A stretch of DNA of 64,000 bases from Acetatifactor sp. (GCA_029055435.1 JAIDDH010000096.1:1-64000); one strand, 5' to 3'. Positions 19,650 through 29,593 are shown, numbered from the stretch's first letter. The notes: generated from the sequence alone by a model not told the origin. Translations and numbers: made by a program.

Positions 19650-21134
19650 ATGAGAAAAACAGGCTTTGACAATGATAAATATCTCCAGATGCAGTCGGAG
19701 AGAATCAAGGAAAGAATTGCTGCTTTCGGCGGAAAGCTTTATCTGGAATTCGGAGGAAAACTTTTTGACGATTACCACGCATCCCGCGTGCTTCCGGGTT
19801 TCAAACCTGACAGCAAAATTAACATGCTGGCACAGTTGAAGGAGCAGGCCGAGATTGTCATTGTCATCAACTCTGCCGATATCGAAAAAAATAAAGTGCG
19901 CTCCGATCTGGGTATCACTTATGATCTGGATGTGCTGCGTCTCATCGACGCGTTTCGCGGCTACGGCCTCTATGTGGGCAGCGTATGTCTGACACAATTC
20001 GCTGCACAGCCCAGCGCCATCGCTTATCAGAAAAAACTGGAATCACTCGGCATGAAAGTCTACCGCCACTACTCCATCGAGGGCTATCCCTATAATATTC
20101 CGCTGATTGTCAGCGACGACGGTTACGGCAAAAACGAATATATTGAAACCACGCGTTCTCTGGTGGTCATCACCGCTCCCGGTCCGGGCAGCGGCAAGAT
20201 GGCCACCTGCCTCTCCCAGCTCTACCATGAGTACAAGAGAGGCATCACCGCCGGCTATGCAAAGTATGAGACCTTCCCCATCTGGAATATCCCTCTGAAG
20301 CATCCGGTAAATCTGGCATATGAGGCCGCCACGGCGGATCTGAACGATGTGAATATGATCGATCCCTTCCATCTGGAGGCTTATCAGGAGACCACCATCA
20401 ATTATAATCGCGATGTGGAGGTCTTCCCCGTACTGCGCGCCATGTTTGAGAAAATCATGGGGGAATGCCCTTACAAATCCCCTACTGACATGGGTGTCAA
20501 CATGGCAGGATATGGCATTGTGGACGACGATGCCGTGCAGACTGCCGCCAGACAGGAAATTATCCGCAGATACTACAACACTCTCTGCCAGAAACGACAG
20601 GGCAATGCGGATGACGAACAACTGGTAAAAATCGAGCTTTTGATGAAGCAGGCCGAAATTACCACCGATGAGCGCCCGGTTATCAGCGCCGCCAAGATCA
20701 AGGCAGCCGCTACCGGAGAGCCTGCAACGGCCATCGAGCTTCCCGACGGACGAATCATCACCGGCAAGACCAGCGAACTTCTGGGGGCATCCTCCGCCAT
20801 GCTTCTGAACGCCCTGAAGACTTTGGCGGATATCGACGACGAGGTTCAGTTGATCTCCCCCACGATTATAGAGCCCATTCAGAATCTGAAGGTGCGGCAT
20901 CTGCGCAACAAAAATCCCCGTCTGCACACGGATGAGGTATTAATTGCGCTCTCCATCTGCGCCGCCACCGACGACAAGGCCAGACGCGCCATGGAACAGC
21001 TTCAGAATCTGGCCAATTCCGAGGTTCACTCCAGCGTCATTCTCTCTCAGGTGGATCAAAATGTCTTCCGGAAACTGGGCATCAACCTGACCTGCGAGCC
21101 GGATTATCAGAGTCAGAAGCTGTACCACCGCTAA
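19650..21134 (+). CDS. DUF1846 family protein
   Basis: 494 aa; GFDNDKYLQMQSERIKERIAAFGGKLYLEFGGKLFDDYHASRVLPGFKPDSKI... typical of the conserved family. Confidence 0.85.
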   Translation: MRKTGFDNDKYLQMQSERIKERIAAFGGKLYLEFGGKLFDDYHASRVLPGFKPDSKINMLAQLKEQAEIVIVINSADIEKNKVRSDLGITYDLDVLRLIDAFRGYGLYVGSVCLTQFAAQPSAIAYQKKLESLGMKVYRHYSIEGYPYNIPLIVSDDGYGKNEYIETTRSLVVITAPGPGSGKMATCLSQLYHEYKRGITAGYAKYETFPIWNIPLKHPVNLAYEAATADLNDVNMIDPFHLEAYQETTINYNRDVEVFPVLRAMFEKIMGECPYKSPTDMGVNMAGYGIVDDDAVQTAARQEIIRRYYNTLCQKRQGNADDEQLVKIELLMKQAEITTDERPVISAAKIKAAATGEPATAIELPDGRIITGKTSELLGASSAMLLNALKTLADIDDEVQLISPTIIEPIQNLKVRHLRNKNPRLHTDEVLIALSICAATDDKARRAMEQLQNLANSEVHSSVILSQVDQNVFRKLGINLTCEPDYQSQKLYHR

Positions 21135-21135
21135 G

Positions 21136-21453
21136 GTTATAGTTCAGCCTAAAGCATTGCGAGTGCTATTTCATCAGTGTCGGCAGGAGGCGACAGGGAT
21201 GGATTCGCGGCTGGCTACGGTTGGGTGTTTTCTAATAGTGCTGTGATAAATATTGCAATCTACGGGTCGGCTCTAAGGTGCCTCCATGCACCCTAGAGCC
21301 TAAAATGCGCATCCGTGCGCATTTCACCCTGGACTCCGGCACGCACTATAAGAAAACACACCAACCTCCGCCAATGCCTGCAAATCCATCCCTGTCGCCT
21401 CCTGCTCGATACCGGCTAAATGTAGCACTCGCAATGTTTTATGTTGAATAACT
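21136..21453. repeat. ~318-bp imperfect inverted-repeat element with two internal hairpins (clover-like)
   Basis: Exact arms CATTGCGAGTGCTA (21155-21168/21423-21436) and GCAGGAGGCGACAGGGATGGATT (21183-21205/21383-21405); internal hairpins GGCTCTAAGGTGC..GCACCCTAGAGCC (21269-21300) and AAATGCGCA-TCCG-TGCGCATTT (21303-21324). Confidence 0.85.
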
Positions 21454-21582
21454 GTACAAGCAAATAGAGTCTAAATAAATACTAAGTCACATTAACTTGA
21501 CAAGGGAAAGCAAAGGTTGTAGAATTTATGCAGTTGTTTACAAACAAGAAAGCTGTCAAAACAGCAGAAATGAGGGGAAAAT

Positions 21583-22833
21583 ATGGGAGATACAAACGAA
21601 CAAAAGCAAAATGGTACTGCGAATGCAAAATCAAAGCTTCCTATAATATTGGCGGGAGCAGGGGCAGCCGTTGTGGCATTGCTTCTTTTGGTTATAGTGC
21701 TTGTTGTGGTAATGGTCAATGCAGGAAAGACAATCAATTTAAATAAGTATGCATCCATTAATGTAACCGGCTATAACACCGTAGGCACTGCGCAGATAGA
21801 TTTTGACTACGAACAGTTCAAAGAGGACTATGGCAACAAGATTAAATTTAAAAGTAAAGATGAAAACACCTCATTCATGTCAATGTTCTATTCTTCTCCG
21901 GCAGACTGTCTTATAGGAGAATATGTGGATGGTTCCTTTGATAAAAATTCACAGATTTCCAATGGGGATGAAATTGTATACAAATGGGATTGCGACGATG
22001 AGGAAATTAAAAAGCTTTTCGGATATAAGGTAAAATATAAAGACCTTAAGCTGACTGTAAAAGGGCTGGAGGAAGTTGCCACATTTGATCCGTTTGAAGG
22101 TGTGGAACTGATTTATACCGGCATTGCACCAAACGGCAGCGCGGAAGTGAAAAACAATTCCACTGCCCCTTATGCAAGCCGCCTCTCCTTCCAGATGGAT
22201 GTCCGTGACGGACTGTCTAACGGAGATGTCGTGACGGTAACAGTTTACGATGGGGGTTCTCAGAATCCCATGCAATACTTTATCAATGCATTCGATGCGA
22301 TTCCCTCCACAACGGAGAAACAGTTTACAGTGGACGGTTTGGGAAGCTATGCTGATTCCGCAGCTCAGATTCCGGCAGACACCCTGGAAAAAATGAAATC
22401 TCAGGCGAATGACCTGATTAATGCATATGTAGCAAATAATTGGAATTCAGGGTCTCGTATGGACAGCTGCAATTACATCGGAAATTACTTCCTGACAGCA
22501 AAGAATGCTCAAAGTTATGGGGATTACAGCAACATTATTCTGGTTTATGAAATCCAGATCACCATAGACAATCAGGACAGAAACATTCTTGATTCCTTTA
22601 CTTTCTATACGGCAGTCACTTATACAGATCCGATTCTTTTACCGGACGGCACCTGTAGTATAGATTTGTCCCGGGGCAGTCTTGCAAGCAACACTTTCAG
22701 CAAACAATATCCCGGAGGATGGTTCGGATATACTTATACTATAAAGGGATATGAAGACCTTGACACCTTGCAGAACAAACTTGTGACAACACAGATTGAC
22801 CGTTACAGTTATGAGAACAATATCTCTCAATAA
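21583..22833 (+). CDS. Hypothetical single-TM, extracytoplasmic protein
   Basis: MGDTNEQKQNGTANAKSKLPIILAGAGAAVVALLLLVIVLVVVMVNAGK TM anchor followed by ~370 aa extracytoplasmic region. Confidence 0.7.
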   Translation: MGDTNEQKQNGTANAKSKLPIILAGAGAAVVALLLLVIVLVVVMVNAGKTINLNKYASINVTGYNTVGTAQIDFDYEQFKEDYGNKIKFKSKDENTSFMSMFYSSPADCLIGEYVDGSFDKNSQISNGDEIVYKWDCDDEEIKKLFGYKVKYKDLKLTVKGLEEVATFDPFEGVELIYTGIAPNGSAEVKNNSTAPYASRLSFQMDVRDGLSNGDVVTVTVYDGGSQNPMQYFINAFDAIPSTTEKQFTVDGLGSYADSAAQIPADTLEKMKSQANDLINAYVANNWNSGSRMDSCNYIGNYFLTAKNAQSYGDYSNIILVYEIQITIDNQDRNILDSFTFYTAVTYTDPILLPDGTCSIDLSRGSLASNTFSKQYPGGWFGYTYTIKGYEDLDTLQNKLVTTQIDRYSYENNISQ

Positions 22834-22859
22834 ATAACGTAGTCATGTAGACAAAAATC

Positions 22860-22903
22860 AGAGCGAAGACGCTCCCACTTGCGGGAGGCTTCGCTCTTTT
22901 TTT
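22860..22903 (+). terminator. Rho-independent terminator
   Basis: AGAGCGAAGacGCTCCCacttgcGGGAGgCTTCGCTCTTTTTTT; long stem plus 7-T run. Confidence 0.85.
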
Positions 22904-22938
22904 ACATTCAAAAATATTGGAAGCGGGAGGAGCACATT

Positions 22939-24555
22939 ATGGTAAAATATGTATTTGTAACGGGCGGTGTGGTTTCCGGTCTCGGCAAGGGTATCACGGC
23001 GGCGTCTCTTGGTCGGCTTTTAAAGGCCAGAGGATATAAAGTCACCATGCAGAAATTTGATCCCTATATTAATATTGATCCCGGCACCATGAATCCCATT
23101 CAGCACGGCGAAGTGTTTGTCACGGACGACGGCGCGGAGACGGATCTGGATCTGGGACATTACGAGCGATTCATTGACGAAAGTCTGGACAAAAACTCCA
23201 ATGTCACCACCGGAAAGGTATACTGGTCCGTGCTTCAGAAGGAACGCCGCGGCGACTACGGCGGCGGCACCGTCCAGGTCATCCCTCATATCACCAACGA
23301 GATAAAAAGCCGCTTTTACCGCAACTTTACCGATACCGATATGCGCATCGCCATCATCGAAGTGGGCGGCACCGTGGGTGATATTGAAAGCCAACCCTTC
23401 CTTGAGTCCATCCGCCAGTTCCAGCATGAAGTGGGACATGAAAATGCCATCCTGATTCATGTAACCCTGATTCCCTACCTCCATGCCTCCGAGGAACTAA
23501 AGACCAAACCCACCCAGTCCAGCGTCAAGGATTTGCAGGGCATGGGGCTGCAGCCCGACATCATTGTCTGCCGCAGCGAACATCCGCTGGACGCCGCCAC
23601 CAAAGATAAAATTTCCCTGTTTTGCAATGTGCCCAGTAACCATGTGCTGCAGAATCTGGATGTGGAATACCTGTACGAAGCCCCTCTGGCCATGGAAAAA
23701 GAACAATTGGCACAGGCAGCCTGCGAATGCCTCCATCTGGAATGTCCTGAGCCCGACCTGTCAGATTGGGAGAAGATGGTAAACGATTTGAAGCATCCCA
23801 CCGACGAAGTGAAGATTGCATTAGTGGGAAAATATGTGGCGCTCCACGACGCCTACATCAGCGTGGTGGAAGCCTTGAAACACGGCGGCATCACCAATCA
23901 CACCACCGTCAACCTCAAATGGATTAACTCCGAGACCCTGACTGCAGATAACACACAGGAGCTGCTCGGTGACTGCAATGGCATTCTGGTGCCCGGCGGC
24001 TTCGGCTCCCGCGGTATCGACGGCATGCTTTACGCCATCAACTATGCCCGCACCCACGGTATTCCCTTTCTGGGACTCTGCCTGGGCATGCAGCTGACTA
24101 TTGTAGAATATGCCAGAAATGTACTGGGCTATAACGATGCCCACAGCATTGAACTGGATCCCGGAACCACGCATCCCGTCATCGCCCTGATGCCCGACCA
24201 GAACGGCGTGGAGGACATCGGCGGCACCCTGCGGCTTGGCTCCTGCCCCTGCCTGCTGGACAAAGACTCCAGAGCCTACGCGCTCTATAATGAAGAAATC
24301 ATCCACGAAAGACATCGCCACCGCTATGAAGTCAACAATGATTTCAGGGCTGCCCTCACGGAAAAGGGCCTTCGCCTCTCCGGCACCTCCCCCGACGGCC
24401 GTATTGTGGAAATGTGTGAGCTCAGCGAACATCCCTTCTACATCGCCACTCAGGCTCACCCTGAATTAAAATCCCGCCCCAACAGACCCCATCCGTTGTT
24501 TAAGGGATTTGTGGGAGCTGCCTTGAAGCACAAACAGCATACCGCCCTGGACTAA
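22939..24555 (+). CDS. pyrG: CTP synthase
   Basis: [78 protein letters not shown]...[11 protein letters not shown]. Confidence 0.97.
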   Translation: MVKYVFVTGGVVSGLGKGITAASLGRLLKARGYKVTMQKFDPYINIDPGTMNPIQHGEVFVTDDGAETDLDLGHYERFIDESLDKNSNVTTGKVYWSVLQKERRGDYGGGTVQVIPHITNEIKSRFYRNFTDTDMRIAIIEVGGTVGDIESQPFLESIRQFQHEVGHENAILIHVTLIPYLHASEELKTKPTQSSVKDLQGMGLQPDIIVCRSEHPLDAATKDKISLFCNVPSNHVLQNLDVEYLYEAPLAMEKEQLAQAACECLHLECPEPDLSDWEKMVNDLKHPTDEVKIALVGKYVALHDAYISVVEALKHGGITNHTTVNLKWINSETLTADNTQELLGDCNGILVPGGFGSRGIDGMLYAINYARTHGIPFLGLCLGMQLTIVEYARNVLGYNDAHSIELDPGTTHPVIALMPDQNGVEDIGGTLRLGSCPCLLDKDSRAYALYNEEIIHERHRHRYEVNNDFRAALTEKGLRLSGTSPDGRIVEMCELSEHPFYIATQAHPELKSRPNRPHPLFKGFVGAALKHKQHTALD

Positions 24556-24575
24556 GGCCAGGGCGGCATAATTTT
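24542..24575 (+). terminator. pyrG terminator with stop codon in the loop
   Basis: CCGCCCTGG-ACTAAGG-CCAGGGCGG then CATAATTTTT. Confidence 0.75.
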
Positions 24576-24686
24576 TGCCTGAGTAATTTCATCGCGCTCG
24601 ATTCATATTGACTGTAGTGAGCTTATAATTCATTGGTGCATATCCTGAACCTGCACTGCCGCAAAGCCCAGGATCAGTGTCTGCCC

Positions 24687-25172
24687 TCATTCAGTTTCCA
24701 ACTCAAGTATGTATACACTTTTCCCCTCAATAACGCTGTCACTCTTCTGCACAACAGTATCCTTCCCCAGACAGAAAGCCGGACGCACTCCAAGATGACT
24801 GTCTGCGGGAGCAGTACCTAACTCATATATAACCCCTATTACTGTCACATCATATGTTTCCCCTATCCACGGTGTCCGCGTCCAATAGTGCCATGCCGTT
24901 CCGTCTGCCGCATATGCTTTTTTTACGGAATGCTCCGTATTTTTAAAATATTTTAACGGCGTTCCCTCTCTTGTTATAGTGTAATCAACACCAAAAGTTA
25001 TTCCGAGTTCCACGGCAGACAACAAAAATACTTTCCGCTCAATCATATGCGTGGCCTCAGCCCATTTCTCCTGATCATAACTTTCCATGTCCGTAACCTC
25101 GATTGTGGAAGTCACTATAGCCTCCTGCACGGCCAGAATCTTCACTCTGGTATCTTCATTAAATACTGGCAT
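24687..25172 (-). CDS. Hypothetical, DUF6273-like C-terminal region
   Basis: AWHYWTRTPWIGETYDVTVIGVIYELGTAPADSHLGVRPAFCL matches the pattern seen in DUF6273-type proteins (recall, not searched). Confidence 0.5.
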   Translation of the reverse strand: MPVFNEDTRVKILAVQEAIVTSTIEVTDMESYDQEKWAEATHMIERKVFLLSAVELGITFGVDYTITREGTPLKYFKNTEHSVKKAYAADGTAWHYWTRTPWIGETYDVTVIGVIYELGTAPADSHLGVRPAFCLGKDTVVQKSDSVIEGKSVYILELETE

Positions 25173-25514
25173 CTATTTATCTTCCTCCAACTTACTTTCT
25201 AGTTTTTCCATTTCATTTATAATGATAATCGCTTTATCCGTAAGTTCATACTTCCCCCGTTTTCCTTCAATCGGAAGCAACAAATTATCATCTCTTAGCT
25301 GCTTAAATAATTTATTTATGGTTATAGTGCTCACACCAATTAAAGGCGCCATTTCTGCCTGGGAAAGCGGACTATATTTTGTGCCATTTGGCAGTTCAAT
25401 CTGACAAGAATACATATACTTCAAAATCCTATATGCATTATTTGTCATTTTATCAATTACTGATTTCATAAGTTCAATTCTACACCCTCTCATAATTTCT
25501 ATATTCTTATACAT
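25173..25514 (-). CDS. Small winged-helix DNA-binding protein
   Basis: MTNNAYRILKYMY...YSPLSQAEMAPLIGVSTITINKLFKQLRDDNLLLPIEGKRGKYELTDKA; adjacent to the downstream DUF6273-like gene. Confidence 0.6.
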   Translation of the reverse strand: MYKNIEIMRGCRIELMKSVIDKMTNNAYRILKYMYSCQIELPNGTKYSPLSQAEMAPLIGVSTITINKLFKQLRDDNLLLPIEGKRGKYELTDKAIIIINEMEKLESKLEEDK

Positions 25515-25686
25515 AATATATAAATAAATTTATATCTATTGTATTCTAAATTTATGTTTTTAGCAATCTTTTTACCAAAAATTGAATTCAACTCGTTTGC
25601 AAAAATCTGGCAAAAAATAGAGTAAGCATTCAATCTATGAAAGCATTCCGAAAAAAATAAAGGTGGTGTATATGCACAAAAAATGT

Positions 25687-25801
25687 TAGAATGATTATGG
25701 TTCATCTGTGCAGGGATGCGGCTTTCTCAGGAAGGCTTTCGCATGACACTTTTTTCAATAGCGTGGGCTTAGCGGTGTTATCATGCCGAAGCAGATGAAC
25801 C
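25687..25801 (+). ncRNA. Candidate structured RNA leader (riboswitch-like) with promoter
   Basis: TGGTGT-N17-TAGAAT promoter-like; RNA from ~25699 GGTTCATCTG pairs exactly with CAGATGAACC (25792-25801); internal P2 GCTTTC/GAAGGC and alternative stem GCATGACAC/GTGT-TAT-CATGC. Confidence 0.6.
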
Positions 25802-25823
25802 CTTTGTAAAATGGAGAGGTAAG

Positions 25824-26429
25824 ATGATAATAGAATTAAAGTATTCCGGCACAAACACATATCTTATCCGGGGGACGAATGGCAGCATCCTTTTTGATAC
25901 GGGCTGGGCGGGTTCCTTTCCGCAGTTTTGTAGGGCGCTTGGCGAGGCGGGGGCGACAGTGGAGGAAATACGGTACCTGTTTATTTCCCATTTTCATCCG
26001 GACCACATGAGAATCGCACAGGAGATTGCCGGATGCGGTGTAAGAATCGTGGCGTCCGATGTGCAGCGGGCGCATATCCATGATGCGGACGGGGTATTTG
26101 AAAAGGAGGAGAACCTCCGGTAGATTGAAGACAGCTGGAACAAATTACTGGCGCGAAATCCCATTAAGGTGTACTACGGTCATGCGAAAGCGGCAGAGTT
26201 AAGCGGGGAGCGTGGGACGCCGAAAAAAGAGTCCGTACATTCTAAAGATATTTTGCGGCTTGTAAAAAAGATTATGAAATATATAGATAAGGGGTATACG
26301 CTGGAGGACATCGGGCGGACAACGGGCGCAGACAAAGTATTTGTTGAGGATGTGGCGAGAATGTATCTGACACATCAAAATATCAGCGTTCAGGGAATTT
26401 TGGACAGGATTGAGATTAAGGGAAAATAA
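25824..26429 (+). pseudogene. Decayed MBL-fold metallo-hydrolase (in-frame TAG and missing middle)
   Basis: FISHFHPDHM (HxHxDH) present; TAG at 26121-26123; same frame resumes IEDSWNKLLARNPIKVYYGHAKAAEL; region with expected later metal ligands absent. Confidence 0.75.
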
Positions 26430-26506
26430 CCCACATGCAGAAATGGAAATCGTGCGTTACAAGCCAGGGTATGTTTTAATTGATATAGAAGGGCATGGTT
26501 ATTAGT

Positions 26507-27412
26507 ATGGGAAGAAAATTTTACATAATAATGATTTTGTTGTTAATATGCCTGTTATGCGGATGTGCAGACAGACAGGTACAGGGGAATCTTTCGGACG
26601 AAGACGGTAGTTCCGAAAGATTCATGCAGAATACGGTAATGGGGGATGAAACGAAAGAGATTGCTCCAAGCACGGAAGATAAGCAGTCCGCGGATGACGA
26701 CTATCCGGCAGGTCTGAATGGGTTTTCACCGCCACAAGTCAGACTCATCAGCGTAAATGGGCCGGTGGATGTAACCGTATATAATGCAGGCGGAGATATT
26801 GTGGCCGCCACCATTGGTGAAGAACCCATGCCGGACGGTAATTTGGTAACATATATTACCAGTGCGGGAGAAAAGCAGGTTTATCTGCCGGTATACCGTA
26901 ATTATACAGTGCAGTTGACTGCCACAGCCGATGGGGTAATGTACTATGTCATTGAGGAAAGTGATCTTTATGCTGTTGGTGCCGGCGGAAATACAGTTCG
27001 CCTGGTTTTTTTCAATGAAGTTGAAGTGAAAAAGGGGCAGGAGTATACCACAGATTTTCCCAAATACAGTGAGGAAAAAATTCTCAGCATGACAGCAGAG
27101 GCATCGGATGCAGAATATGTCTTATGTATGGGAACCGAGCAAATCCAGCCCGATGAGGAATTATTCGGTGAGGACACAGGAGTATACTATAATATCCATG
27201 TGAGATCAGAGGATGTCACAAAAGGAATTGCGCTTGCTTCAACAGGGGGCAGCCGATATGGAAGCTGGGTTCTGGCGGAGGCAGCAGCTTGTGAAGGATA
27301 TGAGTTTATTGGCTGGTATGAGGGTGAGAATCTGGTTTCCACAGAATGTGAATACAATTTTCGTATTTCAAGAGATATTGAGCTTACAGCGAGATTTAAA
27401 GAACAGCAGTAA
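26507..27412 (+). CDS. Lipoprotein with C-terminal InlB/listeria-type bacterial repeat
   Basis: MGRKFYIIMILLLICLLCGCADRQ lipobox; YGSWVLAEAAACEGYEFIGWYEGENLVSTECEYNFRISRDIELTARFKEQ. Confidence 0.75.
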   Translation: MGRKFYIIMILLLICLLCGCADRQVQGNLSDEDGSSERFMQNTVMGDETKEIAPSTEDKQSADDDYPAGLNGFSPPQVRLISVNGPVDVTVYNAGGDIVAATIGEEPMPDGNLVTYITSAGEKQVYLPVYRNYTVQLTATADGVMYYVIEESDLYAVGAGGNTVRLVFFNEVEVKKGQEYTTDFPKYSEEKILSMTAEASDAEYVLCMGTEQIQPDEELFGEDTGVYYNIHVRSEDVTKGIALASTGGSRYGSWVLAEAAACEGYEFIGWYEGENLVSTECEYNFRISRDIELTARFKEQQ

Positions 27413-27512
27413 CTCAATTGTGAAATAAAATATTGACAGAAAATCTCGGGGGGTAAACTGTAAGTGCCATAAGTTTCAACAGCATGACAGAAGATAAAAG
27501 GGGGTATACAGC

Positions 27513-27632
27513 ATGCAAAAGAAAACGCCCGCGCGAATTGCGGGATTGTTCGCATTGGCATTTGCAGTATTGATTTCCGTGGTAGACATCGACATGATGA
27601 ATGTCCATGCGGCTGAAAATTCCGAGTCTTAA
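27513..27632 (+). CDS. 39-aa ORF consisting almost entirely of a Sec signal peptide
   Basis: MQKKTPARIAGLFALAFAVLISVVDIDMMNVHAAENSES*, GGGGGT upstream; below the 60-aa cut of the supplied track. Confidence 0.45.
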   Translation: MQKKTPARIAGLFALAFAVLISVVDIDMMNVHAAENSES

Positions 27633-27819
27633 CTAAAACTGCTAAATACAGAATTATGCGGACAGCGTGGAGAGTACTCGCAAAAATGATAAAACTGCCG
27701 AAAAATCAAGTTTGTGCACCCATTTTGTTTAAGAAAGACGCAGTGGTATTATATTAAATGGCATGATATACTATCCATGTGATTGAAAATTACAAAAAAG
27801 AATTTCTGAGGGTGAAAAT

Positions 27820-28116
27820 TTGGAACATGATATTAATTTGAATATTCATTATACAGCTCCCAATGAAATATGGGATAAAATCGGTCAGGTATATAAATCT
27901 ATGTCCTATTGGTATGGATATGATAACTGTCCGACATGGCGGGGAGAAAATATTGATTTATGGGCATCGGTTGAACCAAGTGGACTACAGATAGCAGGAA
28001 CTATGCCTGAAGATATCTGGAACGAATGGTATAGTAGTCTGAAAAACAAGCTGACAACAGCACTTGGATATGAAATCGGAGAACCAGAAGATGGATACGA
28101 TTTTAAATATTGGTAG
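27820..28116 (+). CDS. Orphan 98-aa hypothetical protein (immunity-protein-like in character)
   Basis: MEHDINLNIHYTAPNEIWDKIGQVYKSMSYWYGYDNCPTWRGENIDLWASVEPSGLQIAGTMPEDIWNEWYSSLKNKL; small, acidic, Trp-rich. Confidence 0.5.
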   Translation: MEHDINLNIHYTAPNEIWDKIGQVYKSMSYWYGYDNCPTWRGENIDLWASVEPSGLQIAGTMPEDIWNEWYSSLKNKLTTALGYEIGEPEDGYDFKYW

Positions 28117-28168
28117 TAACGCCGCTCATTGATTTTACAAGGTCTATTTATTATGGACATCTGTCGTT

Positions 28169-29593
28169 TCAAAACTTCGCATAATACGGGAACACATACC
28201 CATAAACAGTAACACAGAGCGCTGCAACAATCACAAGTGTCAGCGCCGCATAGCAAAACGTAAACAGACAACCTGATAAGCTTTCTTCCTCAGCATCTGT
28301 CTTTCTGCGCAGGCAGAGGACTTTCAAGGCATGCATTCCCTTGTCAATACCCCTGACGCAGTAGAAGCACAGCGGAATCAGTGCCGGCATCAGATATCGC
28401 CCCTGTGGCTGACAGTCCGTGCCATAGGAGTAAATTATGCTCAGAACACAGGGAACCAGAATGCACAGCAGCATGTTGGCATGGAAAAAAATGCGCAATA
28501 CCGGACGAGCAGCCGCCCTGCGTTGGTCTCCCCGGCGCAAAAGCCGGGCAGACGGGATAAGATTTCCCAGGATTCCTGCCGCAAAAATCAATTTGTAAAA
28601 ACGATATATCCAGAGAGCAGTGATAATGCTCATGGGACCGTATGTACAGATAAAACTGTTTATGGAGAGCACCGGAAAATCCGATTTAAGCAGCATGGTA
28701 GGAATCGTGTATCCAAGAGATTTGTAAGTAACCCGCATATCCGGCCTCATGTTCTCGCTGCCATAGAGTGCGCCGCAGACAGCTCTGGTGCGAAGCCCCA
28801 GAATATCTCCATCATAGAGAATATAGCTGCGGATAAACCACCAGCCGATACCTGTCAAAACAAGGATGCTGACAAACAATCCCTTTCGGAAAAAGGGCTT
28901 CCAGTCCAGACGCAGTTTCCCGTTTTGAAAGGACAGATAATGGGCGATAAAGAGCAGTATACAGCTCAGAATAAAACTATAGGCATTGTAGTAAGACAGG
29001 GCGCAGAAAATGATGCCTATGGACATGACAGTGCAGGAAGAATAGGCGAAATGATTCTCCAGACAACAGGTCAGCCCGTAGAGCATGATGGCGACGGACA
29101 TCATACAGCAGGAGTCCGTATTGATGTAAGTATGCAAGAAAATGCTTTGAGGCAGGAACATGGTCAGAAAACAGAAAAAGTATTGCAGCCGCTTGTCAGC
29201 AAACCATTTTTGACCAAGAAGCAGCACAAAAACGGCCATGATCAAACCGAATACAAAGTTCACCATGCGGGCAGAGTAGACAAGAATGTCCTGATCTTGT
29301 GTAAAAAACTGTACCATCCGCATGCAGTACCCCTGAACCATATAGGGCAGAATCGGCTGAAACGCATAGGAAAAACCGTAGGAAGAAATCCGTATGGACT
29401 CGTCATAACCGTTGGGAAGAGTACCATGCTGCGCGATATATTGCGGAATCAGATAACGGTTAAACTCATCCGGCGGGTCGCCGAAAGGCTGTCTGAATAA
29501 GAGAGACAACCCGATTATGAAATAGAGGGAAAAATATAGAATAATAACCGGAAACTCCCGGCTGGTGAGATTCAAAAATCTTTTTTTCTTCAT
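28169..29593 (-). CDS. DUF2142-like polytopic membrane protein
   Basis: LLFRQPFGDPPDEFNRYLIPQYIAQHGTLPNGYDESI...GFSYAFQPILPYMVQGYCMR; many TM segments. Confidence 0.7.
   Translation of the reverse strand: MKKKRFLNLTSREFPVIILYFSLYFIIGLSLLFRQPFGDPPDEFNRYLIPQYIAQHGTLPNGYDESIRISSYGFSYAFQPILPYMVQGYCMRMVQFFTQDQDILVYSARMVNFVFGLIMAVFVLLLGQKWFADKRLQYFFCFLTMFLPQSIFLHTYINTDSCCMMSVAIMLYGLTCCLENHFAYSSCTVMSIGIIFCALSYYNAYSFILSCILLFIAHYLSFQNGKLRLDWKPFFRKGLFVSILVLTGIGWWFIRSYILYDGDILGLRTRAVCGALYGSENMRPDMRVTYKSLGYTIPTMLLKSDFPVLSINSFICTYGPMSIITALWIYRFYKLIFAAGILGNLIPSARLLRRGDQRRAAARPVLRIFFHANMLLCILVPCVLSIIYSYGTDCQPQGRYLMPALIPLCFYCVRGIDKGMHALKVLCLRRKTDAEEESLSGCLFTFCYAALTLVIVAALCVTVYGYVFPYYAKF

Noticed and set aside
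21136-21453. Transposon or IS element
   Set aside because: No transposase ORF inside or adjacent; only inverted repeats are seen.
22834-22940. CTP-sensitive reiterative-transcription attenuator for pyrG (terminator contains GCTCCC as in B. subtilis)
   Set aside because: No promoter with a GGGC start was found upstream within the short gap; the hairpin more simply terminates the preceding hypothetical gene.
25699-25801. Assignment of the leader RNA to a named riboswitch (SAM, TPP, glutamine, c-di-GMP, fluoride, THF) or SRP RNA
   Set aside because: None of the conserved cores I know (e.g. CUGAGA, GGAAGGAAGCAG, GGnGAUGG) is present; left as unknown.
26121-26123. Programmed stop-codon readthrough or pyrrolysine at the MBL TAG
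   Set aside because: The protein also lacks its central metal-binding region at the same point, so gene decay is simpler.
28331-29500. 389-aa plus-strand ORF
   Set aside because: Antisense to the DUF2142-like membrane gene; no recognisable domain or RBS.
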